DNA of 64,000 nucleotides from Priestia aryabhattai (GCF_023715685.1 NZ_JAMBOQ010000002.1:930001-994000); one strand, 5' to 3'; shown: positions 25,614-34,479, numbered from the stretch's first letter. The notes: generated by a model from the letters alone, not told the origin. Translations and numbers: made by a program.

Positions 25614-26072
25614 TTGACTGAACGTTATAGCAAAGAAGAGATTAGTCATCAGCTAGAAAGTATAGATCATGTAAAAGAAGCTCTTTTAAAATATAAAAAC
25701 ACCGTAATCGGTGAGAAATATGATTTGCTTCCCTATCATTTAACTTCAACAAAAGAGGCAATCCTAAAGACAATTCACGATAAAAAAAGCTGTATTGTTA
25801 GCGATATCACAAAAGTACTCGGTCTCTCACCCGGTGCTATCACCATTGTATTAAATCAATTAGAAGATGATGAGCTTGTGAATCGTATTTATAAAAAGCA
25901 AAACCGCCGAAGCGTATGGGTAGAGCTGACGGAAAAAGGCGAAAAAGTTGTCGAAATATTGCAAGCTACACGTGTCGATTTTTGGTCAGATCTACTTTCA
26001 CACTTATCAGAAGAAGAAAGAGATCAATACTTTCACATTATGAAAAAAATATCTCAAAAATTACAGCAATAA
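25614..26072 (+). CDS. MarR-family transcriptional regulator
   Basis: 152 residues, winged helix-turn-helix in the middle: TSTKEAILKTIHDKKSCIVSD, LSPGAITIVLNQLEDDELV (recognition helix) and a wing with KKQNRRSVWVELTEKG, flanked by dimerisation helices. Start is TTG at 25614 with GAGGAGG 9 nt upstream. It is convergent with lcfB, sharing a terminator. MarR proteins often control neighbouring degradative genes, so control of lcfB is possible but not shown. Confidence 0.88.
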   Translation: MTERYSKEEISHQLESIDHVKEALLKYKNTVIGEKYDLLPYHLTSTKEAILKTIHDKKSCIVSDITKVLGLSPGAITIVLNQLEDDELVNRIYKKQNRRSVWVELTEKGEKVVEILQATRVDFWSDLLSHLSEEERDQYFHIMKKISQKLQQ

Positions 26073-26076
26073 ATAT

Positions 26077-26108
26077 AAAAAAAGCGGCTATAAAAGCCGC
26101 TTTTTTTA
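26077..26108. terminator. Bidirectional terminator
   Basis: AAAAAAAGCGGCT/AGCCGCTTTTTTT around a short loop between convergent marR-like and lcfB genes. Confidence 0.92.
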
Positions 26109-27620
26109 TTATGCATGTGCTAATGCTTGTTTTTTTACTTCGTTTTTCAACACTTTTCCTACGCTGTTTTTAGGAAGTGAAGAAACAAATACAACAGTTG
26201 GTACTTTATATGATGCTAATCGTTCTTTACAGAAATTCACTACATCTTCTTCAGTTAAAGTGGATGCTTCTTGTTTAACAACAAATGCATATGGAACTTC
26301 ACCGTACACATCGTCAGGCATACCGACAACTGTGGCTTCTAATACACCGTCTGCTGCTAAGACAACTTCTTCTACTTGATCTGGGTAGATATTGTCTCCT
26401 CCATATACAATTACATCTTTGTAGCGTCCTTCGATATAAAGAAATCCATCTTCATCCAATCGACCTGCATCACCCATCGCTAACCAGCCATCCTGCAAGA
26501 CAGCGTTTGTTGCCTCTTCATTTTGCCAGTAGCCTTTAAAAAGATAAGGACTTCGTACAAGCACTTCACCTTTTTCTCCAGTTGACACTTCTTGGCGTGT
26601 ATCTGGATCTACAATTTTAACTTCTACATATGGAGCTGGTTTTCCAGCTGAGCTTACTTTCTTCCATCCCATTTGAGGATGCCATGAACTGATAATCCAC
26701 GCTTCTGTGCTTCCGTATCCTTGAGCTAAAATCATTCCATTACGGTCATATTGTTCGATTAGAGACTCTGATACTTTTGTTCCGCCTGACACAGCAAGTT
26801 TTAGAGGGAAATTATAGTGAGCTCCTTTTTCAAGCTCTTCTACGATGTATTTTAATGCTGGTGGTAGTGCAAACAGCATTTTAATGTTTTCTTTTTCAAT
26901 TACCTCAATTACTTTAGCTGGATCTGTTTCTTCAGAACATACCATTGTGTTCCCTGTATTAATGCACATAAATAAAATGCTCATAGAACTCATGTGGAAG
27001 AATGGATGAACAAACAAATAGCGCATGCTTTTATCGATATTTGCACGTTCTTCCTGTCCGCCAGAGTTTAAAAAGGCACTTACGGATCCGTGTGCAATCA
27101 TACACCCTTTTGATTTGCCTGTTGTACCTGATGTGAACATCATTAATGCTAGATCTTCAGGGAGTACTTCAGGAAGCGCTTCTGGTGTGTTTGTATTATA
27201 AGCTGAGAATTGAGTGGTAAATTCTTTTGCATCCTCAATTTTTAACGTAAAGCTCAGTTGAGCCGTTTGTTCTGCTTTTTCTAACACAGATGTAAATTCA
27301 TTGTGGTGGATAACCGCTTTTAATTGTCCGCTCGTAATAATGCTATCCAGTTCATAAGGAGTCATACTTTTACTTAGGGGAACAACCACGGCTCCTACTT
27401 GTAGAATACCCATCGTTACAACTGGGTAAGCGATGCTTGTATGAGCTAAAATACCGATGCGATCTCCTTTTTCAATTCCTTTCTCTAAGAAATAATGAGA
27501 CAACTGATTTACTTTTTCATGAAATTCATTAAATGTATAACGTTCATTATGTTCAACTAGTGCTTCATGTTGAGGAGAAATCTCTGCACGTTCTGCGACT
27601 AAGTATTGTAATGTGTTCAT
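26109..27620 (-). CDS. lcfB: Long-chain fatty-acid-CoA ligase LcfB
   Basis: 503 residues, adenylate-forming enzyme activating fatty acids for beta-oxidation. Motifs: MFTSGTTGKSKGCMIAHG (about 163), GYGSTEAW (about 300), GDAGRLDEDGFLYIEGRYKD (about 380) and the C-terminal Lys in PKNSVGKVLKNE (about 490). The neighbouring plus-strand gene is yhfK, and in B. subtilis yhfK and lcfB (yhfL) are adjacent, which supports the name. SD AAAGGAGAGG precedes the ATG. B. subtilis lcfB is repressed by FadR; only a half-site-like AATGACTA is visible upstream, so regulation is open. Confidence 0.85.
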   Translation of the reverse strand: MNTLQYLVAERAEISPQHEALVEHNERYTFNEFHEKVNQLSHYFLEKGIEKGDRIGILAHTSIAYPVVTMGILQVGAVVVPLSKSMTPYELDSIITSGQLKAVIHHNEFTSVLEKAEQTAQLSFTLKIEDAKEFTTQFSAYNTNTPEALPEVLPEDLALMMFTSGTTGKSKGCMIAHGSVSAFLNSGGQEERANIDKSMRYLFVHPFFHMSSMSILFMCINTGNTMVCSEETDPAKVIEVIEKENIKMLFALPPALKYIVEELEKGAHYNFPLKLAVSGGTKVSESLIEQYDRNGMILAQGYGSTEAWIISSWHPQMGWKKVSSAGKPAPYVEVKIVDPDTRQEVSTGEKGEVLVRSPYLFKGYWQNEEATNAVLQDGWLAMGDAGRLDEDGFLYIEGRYKDVIVYGGDNIYPDQVEEVVLAADGVLEATVVGMPDDVYGEVPYAFVVKQEASTLTEEDVVNFCKERLASYKVPTVVFVSSLPKNSVGKVLKNEVKKQALAHA

Positions 27621-28032
27621 TTTATCCTCTCCTTTTGTCCGCTCGGACTAAATATTACATTCGTAAATATTTTAATGACTAAAACATAATAACAAAAAAT
27701 TTTTCCGAAGTAAAAGTTTAAAATTATCAAAATGTGTTTATATAGGTTGTATCGGGAAATGTTAAAAGAGGTACTGTTTTTAAGAAACATTGTATTACCA
27801 AGGGTTTGAGAAAAATTTACAAAATTTAAATAGTTCAGACACTGGGTTTAACGAACTATTTTTTTCCTTTTATTGTTTTTAAATTAGTTTTTATTTCTTG
27901 TTTTTCATTTTTTTAATATATTTTCTTACTTTCCCCTTATTCACCGGATTTTGAGCTCATTTGTTGAATGGAAACGGTGAATATGAAACAATAATATATA
28001 AGTATTTGGATTTGAAAGGAGCAAATTTAGAC
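27621..28032. other. Divergent intergenic region lcfB/yhfK
   Basis: Contains GTCCG-CT-CGGAC (27637-27648) just upstream of the lcfB SD, a possible operator, and AT-rich promoter sequence. A hairpin at 27828-27861 is listed separately. The 27961 frame start has no SD. Confidence 0.4.
27828..27865 (+). terminator. Orphan terminator-like hairpin
   Basis: AAATAGTTC/GAACTATTT (9 bp, 16-nt loop) plus T7. No plus-strand gene precedes it within 1.7 kb, so it may end a short leader or small RNA. Confidence 0.45.
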
Positions 28033-28677
28033 ATGAAAGTTCTTGTAATTGGTGCGAATGGTCAAGTAGGCAAACATATTGTAAATATCTTGAGTGAAAG
28101 TGATGTACACACTGTACGTGCGATGGTTCGTAAAGAAGAACAAGCAAAAGAACTTGAAGCAAGAGGTGTTGAAACGGCTGTTGCAAGCTTAGAAGGCACT
28201 GTACATGAAATTAAGGAAGTGATGAAAGGCTGTGACGCCGTTATCTTTAGCGCAGGATCAGGCGGAAGCACAGGTCATGATAAGACACTTTTAATTGATT
28301 TAGATGGTGCGGTAAAAGCGATGGAAGCTGCAGAAGATTTAGGTATTAAACGATTTGTGATGGTAAGTGCACTTCAAGCACATCACCGTGAAAACTGGAA
28401 TACATCATTAATTCCTTACTATGTAGCTAAACATTATGCAGATAAAATCTTAGAAGCAAGCGGATTAACATATACAATTGTTCGCCCAGGAGGATTGTTA
28501 AACGAACCAGGAACAGGACGTGTAGATGCCGGTGAGAACAAAGAGCGCGGATCAATTCCTCGTGAAGATGTAGCGCGTGTTGTAGTAGAAACGTTAAGTG
28601 AAGATCATACATTTGGACGTTCTTTTGATTTAGTTTCAGGTGATACGCCTATCACAGAGGCTATTCAATCTATTTAA
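28033..28677 (+). CDS. yhfK: NAD(P)-binding SDR-like protein YhfK
   Basis: 214 residues, atypical short-chain dehydrogenase/NmrA-like fold. Rossmann motif GANGQVGKH at residues 7-15, AGSGGST near 77, VSALQAHHRENW near 112, and an active-site-like YYVAKHYADKILEASGLTY. Length and sequence match B. subtilis YhfK, whose substrate is not known. The ATG at 28033 has AAAGGAG 13 nt upstream; the longer frame from 27961 is rejected. Divergent from lcfB as neighbours. Confidence 0.88.
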   Translation: MKVLVIGANGQVGKHIVNILSESDVHTVRAMVRKEEQAKELEARGVETAVASLEGTVHEIKEVMKGCDAVIFSAGSGGSTGHDKTLLIDLDGAVKAMEAAEDLGIKRFVMVSALQAHHRENWNTSLIPYYVAKHYADKILEASGLTYTIVRPGGLLNEPGTGRVDAGENKERGSIPREDVARVVVETLSEDHTFGRSFDLVSGDTPITEAIQSI

Positions 28678-28681
28678 TATA

Positions 28682-28713
28682 AAAAAGCAGCGAATGCGTA
28701 TTCGCTGCTTTTT
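28682..28713. terminator. Bidirectional terminator
   Basis: AAAAGCAGCGAAT/ATTCGCTGCTTTTT between convergent genes. Confidence 0.92.
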
Positions 28714-29332
28714 ACTTATCATTTAATACATGTACTAAATGATAAATCACTTTTGCTGTCAGTCCCCATATAACGCGATCTTCGTAGTAGTAAAAATGTT
28801 CTTCCATCTCTCTTGTTTGCCAATTGTAATTTTCACCACCAATAATGGCGTCATAAGGAAAATTATGTTCGGGTTCTACTCTGAAATGAATATTGTGTAT
28901 ATCAGGTTCGGTACGCTGAAAAAAAGAAAGAGGCACGGTAAATACTTCTGCTACTTCCGAAGGATTCGGTCGAAGTTCAAGCGACTCATCAACAAAACCT
29001 ACATAAGGATAAATAATCGTTCCAAATTGAGAAACAATATAATCTAAAGCTTGTACTTGCTGAATAGATTCAGACGTAATGCCTAACTCTTCAGATGTTT
29101 CACGGATAGCCGTTTCTTTTTCGTCTGCATCCGTTTTTTCAACACGCCCTCCTGGAAAACAAATTTCTCCGGGCTGTCTTCGTAAATCGAGCGCTCTTAC
29201 CTCAAATAAAACATGTAGTTCCCCTTGTTTTTCAATAAGCGGAACAAGAATACCGAAGCGAGAAAACTGCTCCATCCCAAGGATTGTCGGCATCCGATTT
29301 TCTAACTTAGCTATAATACGGGATGCATCCAT
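28712..29332 (-). CDS. Nudix hydrolase, CoA pyrophosphatase type
   Basis: 206 residues. The CoA-type Nudix signature is present: VLFEVRALDLRRQPGEICFPGGR (about 40-62) followed by AIRETSEELGI, the metal-binding Nudix helix. The NudL/YeaB group cleaves CoA and acyl-CoA into phosphopantetheine and ADP, controlling CoA pools. The ATG at 29332 is chosen for AAAGGAAGTGG just upstream; the ATG at 29365 lacks an SD. Close to acyl-CoA ligase genes, which may be coincidence. Confidence 0.85.
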   Translation of the reverse strand: MDASRIIAKLENRMPTILGMEQFSRFGILVPLIEKQGELHVLFEVRALDLRRQPGEICFPGGRVEKTDADEKETAIRETSEELGITSESIQQVQALDYIVSQFGTIIYPYVGFVDESLELRPNPSEVAEVFTVPLSFFQRTEPDIHNIHFRVEPEHNFPYDAIIGGENYNWQTREMEEHFYYYEDRVIWGLTAKVIYHLVHVLNDK

Positions 29333-29490
29333 ACGTCCACTTCCTTTCACAAAATGAATTATCAAAAGAATAGCGAGTTATAAGCTACGATGTCAACTAA
29401 CCTGCAAAAGAAAGCTGTTATCTTTATTATATGAAGAGATCCATCGAATTGACACTACAATTGATAAAAATATATAACATGAATATAAAT

Positions 29491-29522
29491 AAAAACAGAT
29501 AGCATCGGCTACCTGTCTTTTT
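29491..29522 (-). terminator. Terminator overlapping a stop codon
   Basis: On the minus strand ACAGGTAGC/GCTATCTGT (one G-T pair) then TTTTT. Includes the stop of the gene at 29509. Confidence 0.75.
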
Positions 29523-29775
29523 GTTTTGTTTTTAACAAACCATAAATAAGCAAAAAGAATGCAACTACACTGATGAGCAACCCTCCTACTTGCTCATCAG
29601 TGAGTCCAACACGAAGCTGAAGCCAAAAGATAACCAAGCAAATCAAAATGACGCTGGTAGCTAAATAAAAGTAAATGCTGTAGAAAAATGGATTCGTTCT
29701 TTTCCGTTTGTAGACAAGTAGTGAGATGCCTATATACGTACCCAAAAGTGCAAGTAATACAACAACTTCCGTCAA
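29509..29775 (-). CDS. Small membrane protein, 88 residues
   Basis: Three hydrophobic helices (about 3-22, 33-53, 62-80), basic loop YKRKRTN. TTG at 29775 follows GGGAGAGGGGAG; the further-upstream start at 29826 has no SD. No known family. Confidence 0.55.
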   Translation of the reverse strand: MTEVVVLLALLGTYIGISLLVYKRKRTNPFFYSIYFYLATSVILICLVIFWLQLRVGLTDEQVGGLLISVVAFFLLIYGLLKTKQKDR

Positions 29776-29850
29776 TGTTCTCCCCTCTCCCTTTTTTCTT
29801 CTATACCCCGTTTCTTCTTTCATCAAAAGGAAGTTTAACTAAGGTATTTA

Positions 29851-29885
29851 TAAAAAAACCGCCCTTATGTCATAAGGCGGTTTTC
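29851..29885. terminator. Terminator of fabZ
   Basis: AAAACCGCCCTTA/TAAGGCGGTTTT (near-perfect, 5-nt loop) with T tract on the minus strand. Confidence 0.9.
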
Positions 29886-29976
29886 TCGATACGCTTTATC
29901 CTGAATTATTTTCTTTTTTAAATTGATAGTTTTCATCTTGCTAACATCAGCTGCTTTTTCTACAAAGGCGTTTGTA

Positions 29977-30402
29977 TTATACATCAAGAGCAAAGGTAAT
30001 GACCGCTTCACAAGCTAATTCGCTGTCCACAAATGCTTTTCCTTTTCCTTTCACAATCTTTCCGCGCTGCTTGAGAATCTCAAATTCTAAGCGAAGTGTA
30101 TCTCCTGGTCTGACTTGACGCTTAAAACGACATTCATCTATTCCTGCTAAAAAAGCAAGTCTTCCTTTTTGTTGGTCATTAGGGGCCATGGCAAATCCAC
30201 CTAGCTGAGCAAGAGCTTCGACAATAAGTACCCCTGGCGTTACCACATAGTCCGGGAAGTGACCTTGAAAAAAAGGTTCATTTGCTGTTACTTGTTTTAT
30301 CCCTATCGCAAGCTTTCCTTCTTCTTGTTCCAAGATGCTATCAACAAGTAAAAAAGGATAGCGGTGTTGAATGGTATGTTTTATTTGTTCAATATCTTTC
30401 AT
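29977..30402 (-). CDS. fabZ: 3-hydroxyacyl-ACP dehydratase FabZ
   Basis: 141 residues, hot-dog fold enzyme that dehydrates beta-hydroxyacyl-ACP in fatty acid elongation. Starts [17 protein letters not shown]; the active-site His is in [21 protein letters not shown] (about 47-66), with the Glu in VEALAQ. It follows a BtuF-like gene by 18 nt, so they form an operon. In Bacilli the main fabZ usually lies in a different context, so this may be a second copy; that cannot be settled from one window. Confidence 0.88.
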   Translation of the reverse strand: MKDIEQIKHTIQHRYPFLLVDSILEQEEGKLAIGIKQVTANEPFFQGHFPDYVVTPGVLIVEALAQLGGFAMAPNDQQKGRLAFLAGIDECRFKRQVRPGDTLRLEFEILKQRGKIVKGKGKAFVDSELACEAVITFALDV

Positions 30403-30420
30403 ATGTATCGCTCCTTTTTC

Positions 30421-31227
30421 TTATAATAAGGGGTCCTTACCGTCAAATGCAGGAAACGTATCTGGATGAAGAAGCGGCGCGAGTTTTTTTAATCCCAACA
30501 GCAACCGAGGTGAAGGACGGCAATACAGCCATTCTTCTAGTACATATACGCGATGTTCTTTTATTGCAGACATGTCAGACCAGTTCGGCCTTTTGTGTAA
30601 AATGGTCGGATTCACTTTGTTTTTCTGTACCCCTACCCAAGCCAGACACACATGATCCGGATTTCTTTTGAGCACTTCTTCCCAATCACTCTGTACATTT
30701 GCTTCTTTGTGATCAGCAAATATATTTGCTCCTCCCGCTAATTCACTAATTTCAGTCAGCCAGTTTGCTTTGCCAGGAGTAAAGACAGGTTTTGGCCACC
30801 ATTCCCAGTATACAGTGGCTTTTTTGTCAATTTGACGTGCAATCCCTTTATATGTAGAAAGAAACTGATCATAACGCTTTAACAGTTCAGCTGCTTTTGT
30901 CTCGATGTTTAATCGCTGACCTAAATCCTGTAGGTTTTGACGAATATCTTCTAGTGAATTAGGGTTATACAAGACGTAAGGAAGCTTTCGTTTTTTTAAT
31001 TCTTCAATATTTCGCTCCATTCCAGGAACGCTTAGTGACGCTAGGACTAAATCTGGTTTAGCTTCTTCCACAGCATCTATATTAATCGATAAATCGGGAC
31101 CTAAACGCGGCAGATTTTGAATAGACTGCGGCCAATCGGAATAATCATCAATTGCTACGAGCAAGTGCTCACATTTTAAATACGCCATTAGTTCTGTATT
31201 GCTTGGACAAAGCGAAACAATTCGCAT
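30421..31227 (-). CDS. Cobalamin-binding/BtuF-like periplasmic-binding-fold protein
   Basis: 268 residues of the class III solute-binding fold: MRIVSLCPSNTELMAYL start, DLSINIDAVEEAKPDLVLAS, a long helix LEDIRQNLQDLGQRLNIETKAAELL, and RVYVLEEWLYCRPSPRLLLGL. It has no signal peptide or lipobox, so it is probably cytoplasmic and not a classical ABC receptor. Such BtuF-like proteins are annotated as cobalamin-binding, but the ligand is unproved. ATG at 31227 follows AGGAGGGG; the longer frame from 31260 adds a basic tail before the SD. Operon with fabZ. Confidence 0.78.
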   Translation of the reverse strand: MRIVSLCPSNTELMAYLKCEHLLVAIDDYSDWPQSIQNLPRLGPDLSINIDAVEEAKPDLVLASLSVPGMERNIEELKKRKLPYVLYNPNSLEDIRQNLQDLGQRLNIETKAAELLKRYDQFLSTYKGIARQIDKKATVYWEWWPKPVFTPGKANWLTEISELAGGANIFADHKEANVQSDWEEVLKRNPDHVCLAWVGVQKNKVNPTILHKRPNWSDMSAIKEHRVYVLEEWLYCRPSPRLLLGLKKLAPLLHPDTFPAFDGKDPLL

Positions 31228-31281
31228 ATTTCCCCTCCTGCATCCATTTCTTTTTTTCATTATACAATAGATCTACCATAT

Positions 31282-31316
31282 AAAAAGCAGAGGCTTTAGC
31301 GAAAGCCTCTGCTTTT
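31282..31316. terminator. Terminator after the membrane-protein pair
   Basis: AAAAGCAGAGGCTTT/AAAGCCTCTGCTTTT, 4-nt loop. Confidence 0.92.
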
Positions 31317-31327
31317 GGTACTCTTTC

Positions 31328-31606
31328 TTATCCGCCCATCGCGTGATAAAAGAAATAAAAAAAAACCAAACAGCCAAGTGAACTAATGCTTGTAGTTAAA
31401 ATGCCGATTGAAAGCAAGATCTGTCCTTCTCTTTTTGTTTTGGATCGCAGTATATAATAAAAAGCTAAAAAGATGCCAAGAAGTAAATAAATTGCCCATA
31501 TGTAAGGTAGATTCTTTAGCTGAAAGATGTATCCTTGATTAAATAATAAACAGTAAATAAAAAAAAGATTTACGATAAAAAATATAGGAAGTACACTTTT
31601 CTTCAT
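31328..31606 (-). CDS. Small membrane protein, 92 residues
   Basis: Three hydrophobic helices (about 4-23, 33-53, 64-88). It lies 15 nt after the stop of the upstream gene, so it is the second gene of a two-gene operon. SD AGAGGG. Unrecognised. Confidence 0.65.
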   Translation of the reverse strand: MKKSVLPIFFIVNLFFIYCLLFNQGYIFQLKNLPYIWAIYLLLGIFLAFYYILRSKTKREGQILLSIGILTTSISSLGCLVFFYFFYHAMGG

Positions 31607-31621
31607 CTATCTGACCCTCTT

Positions 31622-31807
31622 CTACTCCTTATTTTCTGCTACATTCGTCTTGTTTTGATTTCTCAGCTCATCTCGTATTTCACGTAGATATTGATTTCTC
31701 TCTTTCATTCGTTTTAACACTATAACCACAACAGCTATAATGCCAGCAATAATTCCTATATAAAGAAGTCCAAACACTAAGATAGGTACTACACCCCAAA
31801 GCTCCAT
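31622..31807 (-). CDS. Small single-span membrane protein, 61 residues
   Basis: Hydrophobic helix at about 6-31, then a charged helical tail LKRMKERNQYLREIRDELRN. The layout resembles small phage-shock-like or signalling peptides but no family is recognised. SD TAGGAGGAAT. First gene of an operon with the 92-residue membrane protein. Confidence 0.65.
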   Translation of the reverse strand: MELWGVVPILVFGLLYIGIIAGIIAVVVIVLKRMKERNQYLREIRDELRNQNKTNVAENKE

Positions 31808-31879
31808 CCTATTCCTCCTACTTTTTAGTCATTACCTTATTTTACCTTGTTTTGTAAAGATGTCACGTCTTTTGTCCAT

Positions 31880-31915
31880 AAAAAAGGGAGTTTGAATATA
31901 CATTCAAACTCCCTA
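31880..31915. terminator. Terminator of the yuzA-like gene
   Basis: GGGAGTTTGAAT/ATTCAAACTCCC, 4-nt loop, T6 on the minus strand. Confidence 0.93.
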
Positions 31916-31940
31916 AAGAGATAATAAAAAATAATATTTA

Positions 31941-32156
31941 TTATAGCGCTTTGCTTTTGACACTCGCTCCTGTTCCGAAAAACTTATCAAAAATTTGATA
32001 AAGAGCAGACAGGCCGACTAACCAATAAATCGTTGTTACTAACCAATCCCAAGAGCCAAATAGCTCTTCTACTACATTCACACCTAATGCTACAGCTAAC
32101 CAATTTAAACCGCCTAAAATCACAAGAAGAGTCGTTAAACCTGAAAGAAATTTCAC
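31941..32156 (-). CDS. yuzA: DUF378 family membrane protein (YuzA-like)
   Basis: 71 residues with two transmembrane helices and the DUF378 pattern LVILGGLNWLAVALGV..VEELFGS....LVTTIYWLVGLSALYQI. Function unknown across the family; B. subtilis YuzA is the likely orthologue. SD GCAAGGAGGTG. Confidence 0.85.
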   Translation of the reverse strand: MKFLSGLTTLLVILGGLNWLAVALGVNVVEELFGSWDWLVTTIYWLVGLSALYQIFDKFFGTGASVKSKAL

Positions 32157-32289
32157 GTTGTCACCTCCTTGCGAACTGCATTAGGAAAAGCAGCTCATGT
32201 TACATCTTATGCGCTGTATGGATTAGTATATGCATAGACGCTATGTAAAATAGTTATAAAGAATATGTGATTTATTCTTTTTTACTTCC

Positions 32290-32757
32290 TTATTGTGCAG
32301 CTTTCCTAATTTGCTTAATTGTTTCTACATGCATCGCTTCGTGATAAAAGCTGAATAAAAACGTTTCGTCAACTGTTGTAAAGTTGATGCCGGCTTTATT
32401 TGTAAAAGGTGTGATCAGCTGCTTGTTAAACTGCTGGGGCATAAACTCTTTAATACGACTCGCTTGGTCTCTTAATACATTCGCAATTTCTTCAAGAGAA
32501 GGAGGAGTCTCCGTCCAATCAGCAGGTTTTGTTCCTGCCCCGAAAAAGCTTTCGTAACTCTCTGGCGTTTGCATTGGTTCACCCGCTAAGCCAAAAACAA
32601 GTTTTTCTTGAATAAAGGCAATGTGTCCGAGATTCCAGCGAATATTATTGTTGAATCCTTTTGGTGTGATGTCCGCTGCCTCTTCTGTTGTTTTTTCTAG
32701 GACACTAGTCGTAATCCCTCTTACAACATCCATATGTTTTAGAATCGTGTCTTCCAT
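32290..32757 (-). CDS. DinB-like four-helix protein
   Basis: 155 residues of the DinB/YfiT-like putative metalloenzyme superfamily. The three expected metal-ligand histidines are seen in NLGHIAF (about 46) and FYHEAMHVET (about 138 and 142). Members include bacillithiol transferases and many proteins of unknown substrate. SD AAGGAGAGA. Transcribed alone. Confidence 0.82.
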   Translation of the reverse strand: MEDTILKHMDVVRGITTSVLEKTTEEAADITPKGFNNNIRWNLGHIAFIQEKLVFGLAGEPMQTPESYESFFGAGTKPADWTETPPSLEEIANVLRDQASRIKEFMPQQFNKQLITPFTNKAGINFTTVDETFLFSFYHEAMHVETIKQIRKAAQ

Positions 32758-32877
32758 TGTCTAATCTCTCCTTACGTTGTCGTATTAGATAAACTACTCA
32801 ATGTCTATTGTGTAAAAATCAATCTTTAAATTCCACTCATAACACTTAAACATTAAAATAAAAGAAAATTCAAAAGA

Positions 32878-32912
32878 AAAATCCCCCTATATAAAAACTA
32901 GGGGGATTTTTT
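32878..32912. terminator. Terminator after the small basic ORF
   Basis: AATCCCCCTA/TAGGGGGATT with T tracts on both strands; it abuts the stop codon at 32911. Confidence 0.92.
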
Positions 32913-33039
32913 AAGCAGAAGACTTTAAATTTGAGACAGGTCCTTTGTTTGGCTTCGGTTTTAGCTGACCAAGCTTATTTTTCAAGTAATCCTTTAAGGC
33001 ACCGCGTTTTCTCTTGCGTCTTTTATCACGATTTTTAAT
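32911..33039 (-). CDS. Small basic protein with probable ATT start
   Basis: A 42-codon frame reads KNRDKRRKRKRGALKDYLKN and ends GPVSNLKSSA, strongly basic. AGGAGAGGAGGAG lies 8 nt before the ATT at 33039. No ATG, GTG or TTG exists in the frame before an upstream stop, so translation would need ATT, as in infC. A good terminator follows at once. Either a real gene with a rare start codon or a remnant. Too short for most gene callers. Confidence 0.45.
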   Translation of the reverse strand: MKNRDKRRKRKRGALKDYLKNKLGQLKPKPNKGPVSNLKSSA

Positions 33040-33188
33040 GATAATCTCCTCCTCTCCTTTTAGTTTTAAGACCTGTGTATTAAATGGATTCTTCTTTTAC
33101 ACATAAAATCCTTTTGAATTCTTAAATTTACCTTCATGTAATTCTTTTCTTTTTATAAAAAAAGACCAAAGTATTAAACTTTGAACAT

Positions 33189-34004
33189 TCAAGCTACATA
33201 GGTAATCGATCCAATAGTGGAAATAATAGCGCTGTTTCTGTCGTACCAAACAACAGGTTCGTATCTAACTGCAAAATAACTGAGGTGAGCGGTGTGAAGC
33301 CTGACAATTTCATCTGACAGATAAGCTGAGCGCTTCGCATCTTCTTTTCGCTTCAAATTTAACACTTCAATAATTCTTTCACGCGTCGTAATTCCTATTC
33401 CATGGCCAAAATATAAGGTTTCATCTAATACAATAGTGTTTTCACCTTTCCACTGGGGAGTATCAGGGTTATAATCAGGATTTTTAAAATACGCACAGTC
33501 TCCGGGCAAGTAATCAGATCCTTTGTGGCCATGAAGCTCAAGGTCTTCATTGTATTGCCAATCGTGTAAGTAAAGATCAGCAAAAAGCCGGTTAAAGTTT
33601 TCTTTTCCGATATTGTTTAATACGGCTTTATAAAAGATGATTATAACAGCCATTGCGCATTCAAACGCATATTCGTGTCCGTTGTAAAAAATATCATCAA
33701 TGGCCTTATTAGGAGAAACTGTAGGCAATAGCTGAAATCCTCCATTATCGGTTCGTTTCCAATACTTTTCGTTACACCTAGAACGTGCAAACGTAGCAAA
33801 TCTTGCACCGCTTTTACGCAGCAGCACAGCTGATTCAATAATTTGCAATTTAACAGATATATCAAAATCAAGCTGGTCAAATGTAGCATACTCATACACT
33901 TCTCTATAGGCATCCATTTGTTTTAAAATATCAGCTTTTTCTTTTGTTAACGAACTATTATTTAAATCACTTATTTTCACAATTTGTTGGTTAACTTTAA
34001 TCAT
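33189..34004 (-). CDS. tgl: Protein-glutamine gamma-glutamyltransferase Tgl (spore coat)
   Basis: Sporulation transglutaminase that cross-links coat proteins through Gln-Lys isopeptide bonds. 271 residues against about 245 in B. subtilis. Key parts: LRKSGARFATF, the catalytic Cys116 in YAFECAMAVIIIFY, NFNRLFADLYLHDWQY, GDCAYFKNPDYNPDTPQWKGENTI and the His of YFGHGIGI. The ATG at 34004 follows AGGAGAGAACG. It has a C-terminal tail of about 30 residues beyond the subtilis protein. Expected under late mother-cell SigK; I could not fix a promoter. Confidence 0.94.
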   Translation of the reverse strand: MIKVNQQIVKISDLNNSSLTKEKADILKQMDAYREVYEYATFDQLDFDISVKLQIIESAVLLRKSGARFATFARSRCNEKYWKRTDNGGFQLLPTVSPNKAIDDIFYNGHEYAFECAMAVIIIFYKAVLNNIGKENFNRLFADLYLHDWQYNEDLELHGHKGSDYLPGDCAYFKNPDYNPDTPQWKGENTIVLDETLYFGHGIGITTRERIIEVLNLKRKEDAKRSAYLSDEIVRLHTAHLSYFAVRYEPVVWYDRNSAIISTIGSITYVA

Positions 34005-34146
34005 AGACGTTCTCTCCTTTACAGAAAATGATATCAATCACTTTCTCTAACAGGATATTGATAAAAATGTATTTGGTGTATCTTCATTTATTTAAAATCA
34101 TGAAGATTAGAAAAAACGATGAAAATATGAAGATTGATCCTGTATT

Positions 34147-34476
34147 TTAACCGCTAATCTTTTTATTTGTTCCTTTTTGTCCTTTTGTAACTTTTTTAAA
34201 TATAAAGCGAGCAACCAACAAATATAGTGGTAACACAATAATGACGGCGATAACATTTAAAATCCAAGGTATTGTTCCCATAAAAACGTTTGAAGATGCT
34301 TTATTGTACCAACTTACAATAACTATTAAAAAGAAAACACTGGATATAAAGGTACTTATATATCCCTTCTTATAGTTTGTACTTTTCATAGAAACAACAA
34401 AGCCAATTACCAATGAAATGCCTGCTGCAATTATGACAAAAATTAAAAATAAGTTTGCTACCTTTTGAACGTCCAT
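34147..34476 (-). CDS. Small membrane protein, 109 residues
   Basis: Three hydrophobic helices (about 5-28, 40-57, 68-92) and a basic C-terminus FKKVTKGQKGTNKK. SD GAGGGAAG before the ATG at 34476. Unrecognised. Confidence 0.65.
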   Translation of the reverse strand: MDVQKVANLFLIFVIIAAGISLVIGFVVSMKSTNYKKGYISTFISSVFFLIVIVSWYNKASSNVFMGTIPWILNVIAVIIVLPLYLLVARFIFKKVTKGQKGTNKKISG

Positions 34477-34479
34477 CAC

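Noticed and set aside
27621..27720. FadR box upstream of lcfB
   Set aside because: Only an AATGACTA half-site is seen; the other half of TGAATGA-type palindrome is missing.
34040..34100. SigK promoter for tgl
   Set aside because: An AC-rich -35-like and CAT-like -10 can be imagined, but no site fits the consensus and spacing well.
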